Source of the DNA: Desulfuromonadales bacterium
Lineage (GTDB): Bacteria > Desulfobacterota > Desulfuromonadia > Desulfuromonadales > BM103
Length of the DNA stretch: 6,062 bases
Assembly: GCA_029859485.1 (NCBI GenBank)
Contig: JAOUDB010000171.1
Location: 1 to 6,062, forward strand
Direction of reading: 5' to 3'
Shown: positions 1 through 5,679 of the stretch, piece after piece
Layout: each line of letters begins with the position of its first letter
How positions within the stretch are numbered: position 1 is the first letter of the stretch
Made by a program: the position numbers and the translations under genes
Notes under the pieces: model-generated
What the model saw: the letters and a program-made list of their open reading frames with translations, nothing else
What the model was told of the DNA's origin: nothing
The model's database searches: none

Positions 1-3
1 CAG

Positions 4-44
4 GGAACAAGGAACAAGGAACAAGGAACAAGGAACAAGGAACA
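4..44. repeat. GGAACAA heptanucleotide tandem repeat
   Basis: Five perfect copies of GGAACAA (4-38) are followed by a partial sixth copy (39-44), after which the pattern breaks into GGGAGA. The sequence before position 4 (CAG) suggests the array may begin just outside the window or continue with variation. It lies about 37 bp beyond the stop codon of bioA, in non-coding DNA. A 7-bp unit of this kind is a simple-sequence repeat prone to slippage. No function can be read from it. Confidence 0.9.
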
Positions 45-80
45 GGGAGATCTGCCTGTCGCCTCTAGCTCTGGTCTTAA

Positions 81-1382
81 TTAGATGCACAACTCTTCTG
101 CAACAGCTTCAGTCATAGCTGTCAGTAAACTGTTTAGCTCTTCATCATTGATGATATAGGGGGGCATGACATAAACGAGTTTGCCGAAGGGACGAACCCA
201 AACGCCTTTGTCGACAAAGCGCATGGTGATGGAAGGCATGTCCACAGGTTGTTCCAGTTCCAGAACTCCGATCCCGCCTTTGATGCGGACATCTGCTACA
301 CCACCCCAATCCTGACAGGGCTGCAGGTGCTCAAAGAAAGTCTCACTCATTCTGGCAATGCGCTCTTGCCACGGGCTATCTAGCAGCAGGTCAATGCTGG
401 CATTGGCGGTGGCGCAGGCCAGCGGATTGGCCATGAAGGTCGGACCATGCATGAACGCTTTTGGAGCGTTGCGTGAAATGGCCTGGCTGATTTCGGAGGT
501 CGTCAAGGTTGCCGCCAGAGACATGTAGCCACCGGTTATAGCTTTGCCCAGGCACATGATGTCCGGAACGATTTCTGCCTGCTCACAGGCAAAGAGGGTG
601 CCTGTCCGGCCAAAGCCAGTGGCGATTTCATCAGCGATCAGAAGGACATCGTAGCTGTCGCAGAGCGATCTCACCTGACGCAGATACTCTGGAGCGTAAA
701 AACGCATGCCGCCAGCCCCTTGAACAAGCGGTTCAAGGATTACGGCAGCTATTTCGCTATGGTTCTGTTTGACCAGATTACGAAAGTCAGCGATATCTTC
801 ATCGCGCCATTCGGCATCCTTTGTCACCGTTGGAGCCTCGGCAAAGAGATGCTTCGGGAGAGCCTCGGCAAAGAGATGGTGCATGCCTGTTTCCGGATCA
901 CAGACCGCCATGGCTCCGCAGGTGTCACCATGGTAGCCTCGCCGGATTGTCAACATCCGCTGTTTGCCGGGCTGTCCCTTTGAGTGCCAGTACTGAATGG
1001 CTATCTTGATAGCAACTTCGACGCTGACTGACCCTGAGTCGCAAAAGAATACGCGAGTAAGAGGCTCCGGCGTCAAAGTGATCAGACGTGCGGCAAGTTC
1101 TGCCGCCGGGCGATGAGTCAGACCACCGAACATAACGTGTGACATCTCATCAAGCTGCGCCTTAGCGGCCGCATTGATGACCGGATGATTGTAACCATGA
1201 ATGACCGACCACCAGGACGACATGCCATCGATTAATTGACGACCGTCCTCAAGGGTTAAATGGACCCCTTGCGCGTTTTTTACGGGGTAGGGTGGGAGAG
1301 CCCCCTCCAGGGGGGCATAGGGATGCCAGACGTGATTTTTTTCGAATTCGAGCCAGTTGCTGTCATCCAGGAGGTTGGGCAT
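81..1382 (-). CDS. bioA: Adenosylmethionine-8-amino-7-oxononanoate aminotransferase (BioA)
   Basis: PLP-dependent class III aminotransferase that moves an amino group from S-adenosylmethionine to 7-keto-8-aminopelargonate (KAPA), giving 7,8-diaminopelargonate (DAPA) for biotin synthesis in the cytoplasm. The 433 residues match the usual length of about 430. Visible landmarks are WHPY (19-22), [10 protein letters not shown] (58-67), the PLP phosphate-binding DSGS (115-118), GYHGD (149-153), the [12 protein letters not shown] block (250-261) with cofactor aspartate D251, the Schiff-base lysine K280 in CLGKAITGG, and R397 in VRPFGK. These correspond to E. coli Y17, Y144, D147, R253, K274 and R391 at a nearly constant offset. 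The ATG at 1382 has a TTAAGGA ribosome site 9 bases upstream. A 19-bp direct repeat inside the gene makes the peptide [16 protein letters not shown] (169-184). No other biotin gene is in the window. It lies 93 bp after the DedA gene on the same strand, so it may be read through from there. No BirA-type operator was recognised. Confidence 0.97.
   Translation of the reverse strand: MPNLLDDSNWLEFEKNHVWHPYAPLEGALPPYPVKNAQGVHLTLEDGRQLIDGMSSWWSVIHGYNHPVINAAAKAQLDEMSHVMFGGLTHRPAAELAARLITLTPEPLTRVFFCDSGSVSVEVAIKIAIQYWHSKGQPGKQRMLTIRRGYHGDTCGAMAVCDPETGMHHLFAEALPKHLFAEAPTVTKDAEWRDEDIADFRNLVKQNHSEIAAVILEPLVQGAGGMRFYAPEYLRQVRSLCDSYDVLLIADEIATGFGRTGTLFACEQAEIVPDIMCLGKAITGGYMSLAATLTTSEISQAISRNAPKAFMHGPTFMANPLACATANASIDLLLDSPWQERIARMSETFFEHLQPCQDWGGVADVRIKGGIGVLELEQPVDMPSITMRFVDKGVWVRPFGKLVYVMPPYIINDEELNSLLTAMTEAVAEELCI
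833..878. repeat. 19-bp direct repeat within bioA, 27-bp period
   Basis: The sequence GAGCCTCGGCAAAGAGATG occurs at 833-851 and again, identically, at 860-878. The period of 27 bp is nine codons, so the reading frame is kept. It encodes the doubled peptide HLFAEA in BioA. By my alignment from memory, E. coli BioA has the same number of residues here (MHSLWKGYLPENLFAPAP), so this looks like local sequence copying rather than an insertion. Confidence 0.85.
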
Positions 1383-1391
1383 GACTGTTGG

Positions 1392-1398
1392 TCCTTAA
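1392..1398 (-). promoter_or_regulatory. Ribosome binding site of bioA
   Basis: On the minus strand TTAAGGA precedes the ATG at 1382 by nine bases. This supports the chosen start; no other in-frame start with a better site is seen nearby. Confidence 0.6.
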
Positions 1399-1475
1399 GG
1401 CTTGATCAGGATAGTTTCCTGTAGCTTAGCGGAAAAATAAGGCCTGAACAAGGAATGTATGAGGTTAGGGAGCTT

Positions 1476-2126
1476 TCAGGACGAGCTGTCCTCTTCATAC
1501 TTGGCACTGTCCTGGTACTGCGGGGGTAATAGCTTGCGTCGCAGCCACGTCAGCAACAGGCAGACAACGAGTGCCAATGCTACCAACAGGCCCAGCCGTC
1601 CGGTTAAGGTCTCGGCGCGCTGCCAGCTGCTGCCGCCTAGAAAGCCGAGTCCCGGATAACTGATTCCCCAGAGGATGCCGCTTATAATTGAGTAGAGTGT
1701 GAACGTCACAGGACGCATCTGACTGGCTCCGGCAACAAAAGGAACCAACCCGCGAATCGGGCCGAGGAAGCGACCGAAGAACACGCTCTTGCCACCATGC
1801 TCAATAAAGAATATCTCGGTCATGCGCAGTAGGCTTTGGCGTTTTTTTAGGAGCTGCCATTTCCAGAGATGAATGCCGAAGCGTGCTCCCAGCCAGTAGC
1901 TTAAGAGGTCTCCAGCCAGGGCACCGCAAGCTGCAGCGGTCATGACCGCCTCAATCGGGGCCTTGCCCTGGAAGGCCAGCCATCCGCTGAAGACCGTTAA
2001 CACACTGCCCGGCATGACCAGCCCGACTCCGACAAGAGCTTCAAAAAAGGCGATTAAAAAGACCGCGGCGATGAATAACCCTCCACCCGGTAACAGATTG
2101 AATATCTCTTGCAGCCAATGTTCCAT
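1476..2126 (-). CDS. DedA family (SNARE-associated/VTT) inner membrane protein
   Basis: Polytopic membrane protein of the DedA family; some members flip undecaprenyl phosphate or other lipids and support membrane energetics. I take the ATG at 2126 (MEHWLQEIFNLL), giving 216 residues, a normal family length. The frame is open to 2204, but that extension only re-reads the tail of the HD gene. Family signatures are E29 in the first re-entrant hairpin, MPGSVL (38-43), the long hydrophobic segments at about 17-50 and 58-80, and FFGRFLGPIRGLVPFVAG (116-133) with R119, R125 and P129, matching YqjA R130 and R136. The end is two hydrophobic stretches (140-165, 178-195), a basic LRRK and an acidic-serine tail. 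Position 41, where YqjA has the essential D51, is serine here, as I recall for members related to DedA-PAP2 fusions. It starts 22 bp after the HD gene stop with only a weak ribosome site, so translational coupling is likely. Substrate unknown. Confidence 0.92.
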   Translation of the reverse strand: MEHWLQEIFNLLPGGGLFIAAVFLIAFFEALVGVGLVMPGSVLTVFSGWLAFQGKAPIEAVMTAAACGALAGDLLSYWLGARFGIHLWKWQLLKKRQSLLRMTEIFFIEHGGKSVFFGRFLGPIRGLVPFVAGASQMRPVTFTLYSIISGILWGISYPGLGFLGGSSWQRAETLTGRLGLLVALALVVCLLLTWLRRKLLPPQYQDSAKYEEDSSS

Positions 2127-2148
2127 CGCGCCCGCTCTATTTGAGGAT

Positions 2149-2688
2149 TCAGGGTTGGAACTTCTGGTGCCACCGGTTAAAAATGTCCACCTTCTTGTTG
2201 TCAAAACGAGCTAAAGAAGAGCGAACTTTTTCAGCCGTACGTTTGCCCGGCGCTGTTTTGGAGTAGAAGAGGTCGGCATAAGCGACAATCTTCTCTTCCA
2301 GGGTCTGTGGGCTCATGTCGCGATGTGGCAACGGAAGCTCTTGTTCCCTGATGTCTTCCACGCTTAAGCCGACTCCGATGTGGCGTTCGCACACCAGCGC
2401 ATGACGCGGGAGTCCTTCTTTGCGTAGCAACTCAGCGCCAATAATTCCGTGACAGATATAGGGCTTGTCGCCGAAGCAAGCCAACTTCGGAGTGTCGGTA
2501 TAGAGCATGCCAATATCGTGCAGCAACGCTGCCTGCTCGACAAATTCGATATCGACAGCTTCTGTTCGTTCGACATGAGTCGCTACACTTACAGCCAGTT
2601 TGGCAACCTGGGCACTGTGTGCCTGAAGGATCTTTCTGGCCTCTTGGTTGCCACCGTAATATTTATCAATTAAAGCACGTGTTTGCAA
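2149..2688 (-). CDS. HD-domain phosphohydrolase (HDIG type)
   Basis: Small cytoplasmic HD-superfamily protein of 179 residues, expected to be a metal-dependent phosphohydrolase. Candidate metal ligands are H24 (AHSAQVAKLA), H57-D58 in LLHDIG, H80 (CHGIIGAELL), H103 (ERHIG) and D139 (VAYADLF), the usual spacing for the HD fold. Blocks PYICHG, EGLPRHALVCERH and LPLPHRDM are familiar from uncharacterised HD proteins of Geobacter-like bacteria. The natural substrate is unknown to me; there is no GGDEF, EAL or HD-GYP signature. The start is a TTG at 2688: no ATG or GTG exists upstream in frame before the repeat region, and an AGG lies seven bases before it. The next gene, DedA, begins 22 bp after its stop, so the two form an operon. 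A role in phospholipid, isoprenoid-phosphate or nucleotide turnover linked to the DedA protein is possible but is inference. Confidence 0.88.
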   Translation of the reverse strand: MQTRALIDKYYGGNQEARKILQAHSAQVAKLAVSVATHVERTEAVDIEFVEQAALLHDIGMLYTDTPKLACFGDKPYICHGIIGAELLRKEGLPRHALVCERHIGVGLSVEDIREQELPLPHRDMSPQTLEEKIVAYADLFYSKTAPGKRTAEKVRSSLARFDNKKVDIFNRWHQKFQP

Positions 2689-2695
2689 ATTATTG

Positions 2696-2698
2696 CCT
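2696..2698 (-). promoter_or_regulatory. Minimal ribosome site deciding the TTG start of the HD gene
   Basis: Minus-strand TTTAGG sits seven bases before the TTG at 2688. It is weak, but no alternative start codon exists upstream in this frame within the non-repetitive sequence, so it decides the call. Confidence 0.4.
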
Positions 2699-2758
2699 AA
2701 AGTGAAATATAAATCTTGTTGTGCAGGTTTAGGGTTGCTTGATCTGAAAATAATGTTG

Positions 2759-3097
2759 AACGCAAAGTCGCAAAGAACGCTGAGGAAAATCTCTTAAATC
2801 AAAAATTTGGTCTTATTCCCCCGCAGCTTACTGCGTTGTTTAATTTTAAAGCGACAACCTTTCTTTGGCCGCGATGAAAGTCTATTAAGATCTATGGTTA
2901 GAACCAAAACCTACGGCATCACTTTTTAGCTTGTACAGATTTTCATAGATTCTGATCGCGGCTAAAAATGGTTTCAGATTGTGCTGACAACAAAAGTTAC
3001 AGGCTGTTGATATCTCGTCTCTTGATGCGAGTTATTCATTTTATGAAAAAAGGTTTGAGCCTGCCAACTCCTCTCTGCGGCTTCGCGCCTTTGCCTT
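2759..3097. repeat. Nested inverted-repeat intergenic element (REP/MITE-like)
   Basis: Two pairs of inverted arms share one centre region. The outer pair is AACGCAAAGTCGCAAAG at 2759-2775 and, on the other strand, AAGGCAAAGGCGCGAAG (plus-strand 3081-3097); 14 of 17 positions agree and the similarity fades inward. The inner pair is 2866-2895 and 2935-2964, both reading like GGCCGCGATnAnAnTCTAT when one is reverse-complemented, with about 70 percent agreement over 30 bp and an uninterrupted GCCGCGAT core. Between the inner arms is the short palindrome GGTTAGAACC (2896-2905). There is no transposase-like reading frame. This resembles repetitive intergenic elements with GCAAAG-type motifs that I associate with Desulfuromonadales and other environmental genomes, but copy number cannot be judged from one window. 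Confidence 0.65.
2866..2964. repeat. Inner inverted repeat of the intergenic element
   Basis: The arms are 2866-2895 and 2935-2964 with a 39-bp loop. TGGCCGCGAT on the left pairs with ATCGCGGCTA on the right, and TCTAT/ATAGA and ATCT/AGAT continue the pairing further in. Transcribed from either strand, this could fold into a long imperfect hairpin. Confidence 0.7.
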
Positions 3098-3138
3098 TAA
3101 GTCTGTCTTGGCTTTGCTTGGTTTGTATCTCCTTGGAT

Positions 3139-3669
3139 TTATTGAAGAACCTGGAACGTATGAATCACTTTATCCATAACCCCTGAGTAAAGCTTTGTGT
3201 TTTCTTTCAGTATTGTCAGGGAGATCAAGAAGTTGCGGTTGGCATTTGAGAATTGATAACTTTCGAAATGCTTTTCTGCAGAAACTCCGACAATGTGTGT
3301 GGCATCGCCGGCCGGCAGGGCGACCTGCTCTTCCAGTGAAATTACCAAATCTGTAAACTCCTGGTACAGTCGAGCTATTTGCTGCTCCGGTTCGATCATC
3401 TTCCGTTCCTGAGATATGAGCCTCAGAAGTGTGCCGTCAGCCTGGGGAGGCTTCCAGCGGAGCTCACCACTTTTACTGCCGTAGGTGAGACGACGGTCTT
3501 TGGCCCACAAAAGGGGGTATTCGATAGCACACTCGAGTACTGCGTCGATATACATACCTGTTTTGATCTTTGATCCGCTCTCCTGCATGGCGGCACAGCC
3601 CTGGAGCAGAAGACTGCAGGCGAGCAACAAGGCAGGAAACGAGATAAATGTCAGGTATGGTCGGATCAT
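3139..3669 (-). CDS. Putative outer-membrane lipoprotein, function unknown
   Basis: The protein has 176 residues from the ATG at 3669. The N-terminus is a lipoprotein signal peptide: MIRPYLTF, a hydrophobic core (about 5-22) and the lipobox LLQGC with the acylated cysteine C25. The next residues are AA rather than aspartate, which fits outer-membrane sorting. The mature part of about 150 residues contains CAIEYPLLWAKDRR, a polar stretch GSKSGELRWKPP, a helical segment rich in E and Q (about 90-117), and a terminal beta/alpha-looking part (SVSAEKHFESYQF is not repeated). I do not recognise the family. The single mature cysteine besides C25 is in LECAIEYP. The frame is open to a GTG at 3714, but a TATAAT box covers that codon, which excludes it. 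The ribosome site is weak (CAGGG just before ATG). It has its own promoter and no obvious operon partner; the gene ends 41 bp from the palindromic element. Confidence 0.82.
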   Translation of the reverse strand: MIRPYLTFISFPALLLACSLLLQGCAAMQESGSKIKTGMYIDAVLECAIEYPLLWAKDRRLTYGSKSGELRWKPPQADGTLLRLISQERKMIEPEQQIARLYQEFTDLVISLEEQVALPAGDATHIVGVSAEKHFESYQFSNANRNFLISLTILKENTKLYSGVMDKVIHTFQVLQ

Positions 3670-3705
3670 GGCCCTGCCAGAGTTTGAAGTTTGACTTTCC
3701 CTCCA

Positions 3706-3734
3706 ATTATACACAGCGTCAAGAAAGTGTGTAA
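3706..3734 (-). promoter_or_regulatory. Sigma-70 type promoter of the lipoprotein gene
   Basis: On the minus strand TTACAC (3729-3734) is separated by exactly 17 bases from a perfect TATAAT (3706-3711). Transcription would begin near 3698-3700, leaving a leader of about 30 bases before the ATG at 3669. The box overlaps the upstream GTG codon at 3714, which is why the shorter start was chosen. It lies in the 94-bp gap after the MFS gene, so the lipoprotein gene is probably expressed separately from it. Confidence 0.7.
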
Positions 3735-3763
3735 CTCCTTGTATTTTTCTGCAGTCGCCTTGC

Positions 3764-4984
3764 TCAACTACTCCAGACGGTTTTTGTGTGTTTTATAAAT
3801 GGCCAGATGAGAACGGCAACAAGCAGAACCTGTGTGATAAGAAGAATCGTGAAACAAAAGCTGAGACCAGAACGATCGGCCATCATTCCAACCAAGGGGG
3901 CGGTGATCACAAAGCCGAGCCTGAAGGTTAATGATTTCAGAGAAAGAATGCTGGCGCGTTCATGCCGATCACTCTGCTTTTGCAGAGCGAGGCGCAGAAA
4001 AGGCCCTTGAATACCGCGCATGATCGTGAGCAGGAAGTAGAAGGCGAAGCCCCAGATAAGCTGGTTGAAGGCCAGGCCTGTATAGCCAATGGCGATCAGT
4101 GATAAAAGGAGAATTGGTGTCCCTCTTGCCCCTAGGTGATATTGAATTCGATAGCTTAAGAGCGAGCCGAATGAAACACAGAGGTTGGCAACGGCCCAGA
4201 TTGGGCCGAACCAGACCAGAGGAACATTGATCGATTGCATGTAAGGTTGAATCAGCCAGACTGGATAAAAGGATGCCAGCCCCAGCATAGCGGCGAGCAG
4301 GATACTGTAACGCAGGCCAGGTTTAAGTGAGAAGGCTTTGTGCGCAATTCCTAGGGCTTCGCGCAGATGGGAAGCTGTATGTCGTTTTGCTGCAGGGATT
4401 TCCTTCAGATTGCGGCAGACAAAAAAGGCGGAAATCCAGACCCCTATCTGCAACAGGAAGGGCAGGAGGGGAAACCAGGCGTAGAGCGCTCCTGCGCCGA
4501 TGGCGCCAGCGGCCTCCCCGGCCTGCGCCCAGGCTGTCATGCGACCATCATGTTTCGCGTATTCCTCTTCCTTGCCTTCATGCCGGAGTGTTTCGTAGAG
4601 CAGGGCGCTATCTGCTCCGCTGATAAACGCATATGAGATGCCAAGCTGTATCTCGGCAACGAGCACGCCGGCAAATGAGCCGGCGAAGGTATAGGTTGCC
4701 CAGCCGGTGATGCCGAACAGACAAGCGAGGTTGAGGGCAAACCGATAACCCAGACGGTCACTCAGGTAGCCTGACGGAAACTCCATGATCAGGGTTGCCA
4801 GGGAAAAGAGGGCCTGCAGCATGAGGATCTCAGAAAGGCTTAAGCCGATCTGGTCCTTCCAGAAAAGAGTGATGATGGCCATGGGCAGCAGGGCCATCTT
4901 CAGGCTGGCAAAGATGTTGAGAAGGAGGATGTTTTTGGAGAAGCCGGTACGCGGCACGAGGAACGTGGGGCGAGGTAAGGACAA
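3764..4984 (-). CDS. Major facilitator superfamily (MFS) transporter
   Basis: Inner-membrane secondary transporter of 406 residues, the normal MFS length, with about twelve hydrophobic segments (roughly 18-40, 50-68, 83-103, 105-130, 158-170, 173-190, 225-244, 257-277, 289-306, 308-324, 352-367, 374-396). MFS motif A between helices 2 and 3 is clear: GYLSDRLGYR (72-81). SGADSALLYETL (122-133) and RASILSLKSLTFRLG (343-357) are typical of drug-efflux-like MFS proteins of the PF07690 type. The central loop (about 191-223) is basic and hydrophilic. The substrate cannot be told from sequence; export is a guess. The start is TTG at 4984: the frame closes with TAA eight codons upstream, and AGGG lies about eight bases before it. 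The next ATG falls inside the first helix. It follows the ferredoxin gene by 129 bp on the same strand. Confidence 0.92.
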   Translation of the reverse strand: MSLPRPTFLVPRTGFSKNILLLNIFASLKMALLPMAIITLFWKDQIGLSLSEILMLQALFSLATLIMEFPSGYLSDRLGYRFALNLACLFGITGWATYTFAGSFAGVLVAEIQLGISYAFISGADSALLYETLRHEGKEEEYAKHDGRMTAWAQAGEAAGAIGAGALYAWFPLLPFLLQIGVWISAFFVCRNLKEIPAAKRHTASHLREALGIAHKAFSLKPGLRYSILLAAMLGLASFYPVWLIQPYMQSINVPLVWFGPIWAVANLCVSFGSLLSYRIQYHLGARGTPILLLSLIAIGYTGLAFNQLIWGFAFYFLLTIMRGIQGPFLRLALQKQSDRHERASILSLKSLTFRLGFVITAPLVGMMADRSGLSFCFTILLITQVLLVAVLIWPFIKHTKTVWSS

Positions 4985-5113
4985 GGTTAAATCCCTGGAG
5001 CTCTGTTAATCCTGGACGATGGTTTTACCTGGTGTTGCTTGCGCGGGTTCGTTTTTTTTGTCGAGGGGCGTCAAAGTCTTCGCGTACCTCGCGCCGCCTC
5101 ACTTGTCCCTGGT

Positions 5114-5320
5114 TTAAACCCAATAAATACAGGCCGAAGGACAATTGTCCATGGCGGACTCTATCTTAGCTTCCGGGGCGCCGGTAGGGTTGTGAACGAC
5201 AGCTTTCTCGTGAGCGTGCCCGTTGTGACTGTCTTGCATGCTGAAGACCTCAGGGCAGACCTGGGCGCAGACTTCACAGCCAATACAGCATTCGGGGTCA
5301 ATCGCGGGTGTGCGTGACAT
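5114..5320 (-). CDS. Small [4Fe-4S] ferredoxin
   Basis: Soluble low-potential electron carrier of 68 residues. C12-x2-C15-x2-C18 plus C60-P is the ligand set of single-cluster ferredoxins like that of Desulfovibrio gigas. C22-P, which in that protein forms a disulfide with a cysteine eight residues before the last ligand, is kept, but the partner position is K52. There are two additional cysteines, C11 and C64. The region between the cluster halves carries a histidine-rich loop, SHNGHAHEK (31-39), where relatives have an acidic turn. The hydrophobic core PEVFSM and AVVHNP matches the family. The ATG at 5320 has a strong AGGAG seven bases upstream. No redox enzyme gene is adjacent, so the partner is unknown. 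It is most similar in kind to ferredoxins of anaerobic Deltaproteobacteria, by memory only. Confidence 0.93.
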   Translation of the reverse strand: MSRTPAIDPECCIGCEVCAQVCPEVFSMQDSHNGHAHEKAVVHNPTGAPEAKIESAMDNCPSACIYWV

Positions 5321-5327
5321 GTGTGTG

Positions 5328-5332
5328 CTCCT
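5328..5332 (-). promoter_or_regulatory. Strong ribosome binding site of the ferredoxin gene
   Basis: Minus-strand AGGAG lies seven bases before the ATG at 5320, the best-formed minus-strand site in the window. This suggests the ferredoxin is translated more efficiently than its neighbours. Confidence 0.7.
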
Positions 5333-5616
5333 GGTTAACGAAATGTGATCAGAGGCGTTAGCTTACTGCAAAAGAAAAATCTTGGCTAGGAGATTGTCGA
5401 CTATTTCGTGACTTCATTGTATATCAAACATACGAGGATTGTTTTGGGCCCGTTTATCAATATGCAACAGCTATACGCTCCATTAGATTGACTGCAATCT
5501 TATAACATACTTGTTGGATGATGAGAGGCTACAAGTCGGTCGAGTCGTGCGTGGGGACCGTTCTTGACCCGACCAAAATGTATAATTTTTCCCATAATTC
5601 AGGATTTATAGTAAAC

Positions 5617-5644
5617 AATTCTTTGTGTTACACTTCGGAGAATT
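5617..5644. promoter_or_regulatory. Candidate operator dyad upstream of the haloacid dehalogenase gene
   Basis: AATTCT (5617-5622) and AGAATT (5639-5644) form an outer inverted repeat around GTGT-T-ACAC (5625-5633). It ends 24 bases before the AAGGAGA ribosome site of the plus-strand gene, a typical place for a repressor site. There is no regulator gene in the window to assign to it. Confidence 0.3.
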
Positions 5645-5667
5645 AAAGGGGTTATTCTTATCATTAC

Positions 5668-5674
5668 AAGGAGA
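5668..5674 (+). promoter_or_regulatory. Ribosome binding site of the haloacid dehalogenase gene
   Basis: AAGGAGA lies five bases before the ATG at 5680 and fixes that start; the GTG that follows directly is not needed. Confidence 0.75.
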
Positions 5675-5679
5675 TCACA

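Larger units (their letters stand above)
2689..3138. other. 450-bp gene-free region, mostly a palindromic repeat element
   Basis: No convincing gene lies between the start of the HD gene and the end of the lipoprotein gene. About three quarters of it is the nested inverted-repeat element described separately. The remainder is AT-rich DNA next to the HD start (2689-2758), which should hold that gene's promoter, although no good -35/-10 pair was recognised. A short segment, 3098-3138, lies before the lipoprotein stop. A short perfect hairpin (CGCAG, loop CTTA, CTGCG at 2822-2835) followed by a T-rich tract lies inside the element; its 5-bp stem is too weak to call a terminator. Confidence 0.7.
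5321..5679. other. Divergent intergenic region between ferredoxin and haloacid dehalogenase
   Basis: This 359-bp AT-rich region separates two divergently oriented genes and must hold both promoters, but no -35/-10 pair stands out for either. It contains three small dyads: AGATTG-ACTG-CAATCT (5485-5500), GGTCGAGTC/GACCCGACC (5538-5574, 8 of 9 paired), and a compound dyad AATTCT...GTGTTACAC...AGAATT (5617-5644) just upstream of the dehalogenase ribosome site. No reading frame or structured RNA that I recognise is present. Confidence 0.6.

Noticed and set aside
720..1009. Plus-strand frames opposite bioA
   Set aside because: They lie wholly within the well-supported bioA gene on the other strand, lack ribosome sites and resemble no known protein.
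1502..1520. TGGCAC as half of a sigma-54 promoter
   Set aside because: It lies inside the DedA coding region and has no TTGC element at the required spacing.
2127..2204. N-terminal extension of the DedA gene to an upstream start
   Set aside because: The extra 26 residues re-read the tail of the HD gene in another frame, are rich in R, S, T and G without membrane character, and would need a 56-bp overlap.
2822..2842. Hairpin CGCAG-CTTA-CTGCG followed by T-rich DNA as a terminator
   Set aside because: The stem has only 5 bp, the T tract is broken, and no plus-strand gene reads into it.
2968..3186. 72-codon plus-strand frame in the gene gap
   Set aside because: It begins at the edge of the palindromic element, runs through the outer repeat arm and into the 3' end of the lipoprotein gene, has no ribosome site and gives a low-complexity hydrophobic translation.
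3670..3714. GTG start of the lipoprotein gene at 3714
   Set aside because: A perfect TATAAT box overlaps it, so the codon would lie outside the transcript, and the extension would put polar residues before the signal peptide.
4327..4761. Overlapping frames on both strands within the MFS gene
   Set aside because: These are arginine-, serine- or cysteine-rich shadows of a clear transporter gene.
5030..5060. T8 run at 5052-5059 as a plus-strand terminator
   Set aside because: No stable GC stem precedes it and there is no plus-strand gene upstream; on the minus strand it is an A run and cannot end the ferredoxin transcript.
5564..5586. TTGACC and TATAAT as a promoter of the dehalogenase gene
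   Set aside because: Both boxes look good alone, but only 11 bases separate them, too few for a sigma-70 promoter, and no other -35 lies 16-18 bases before the TATAAT.
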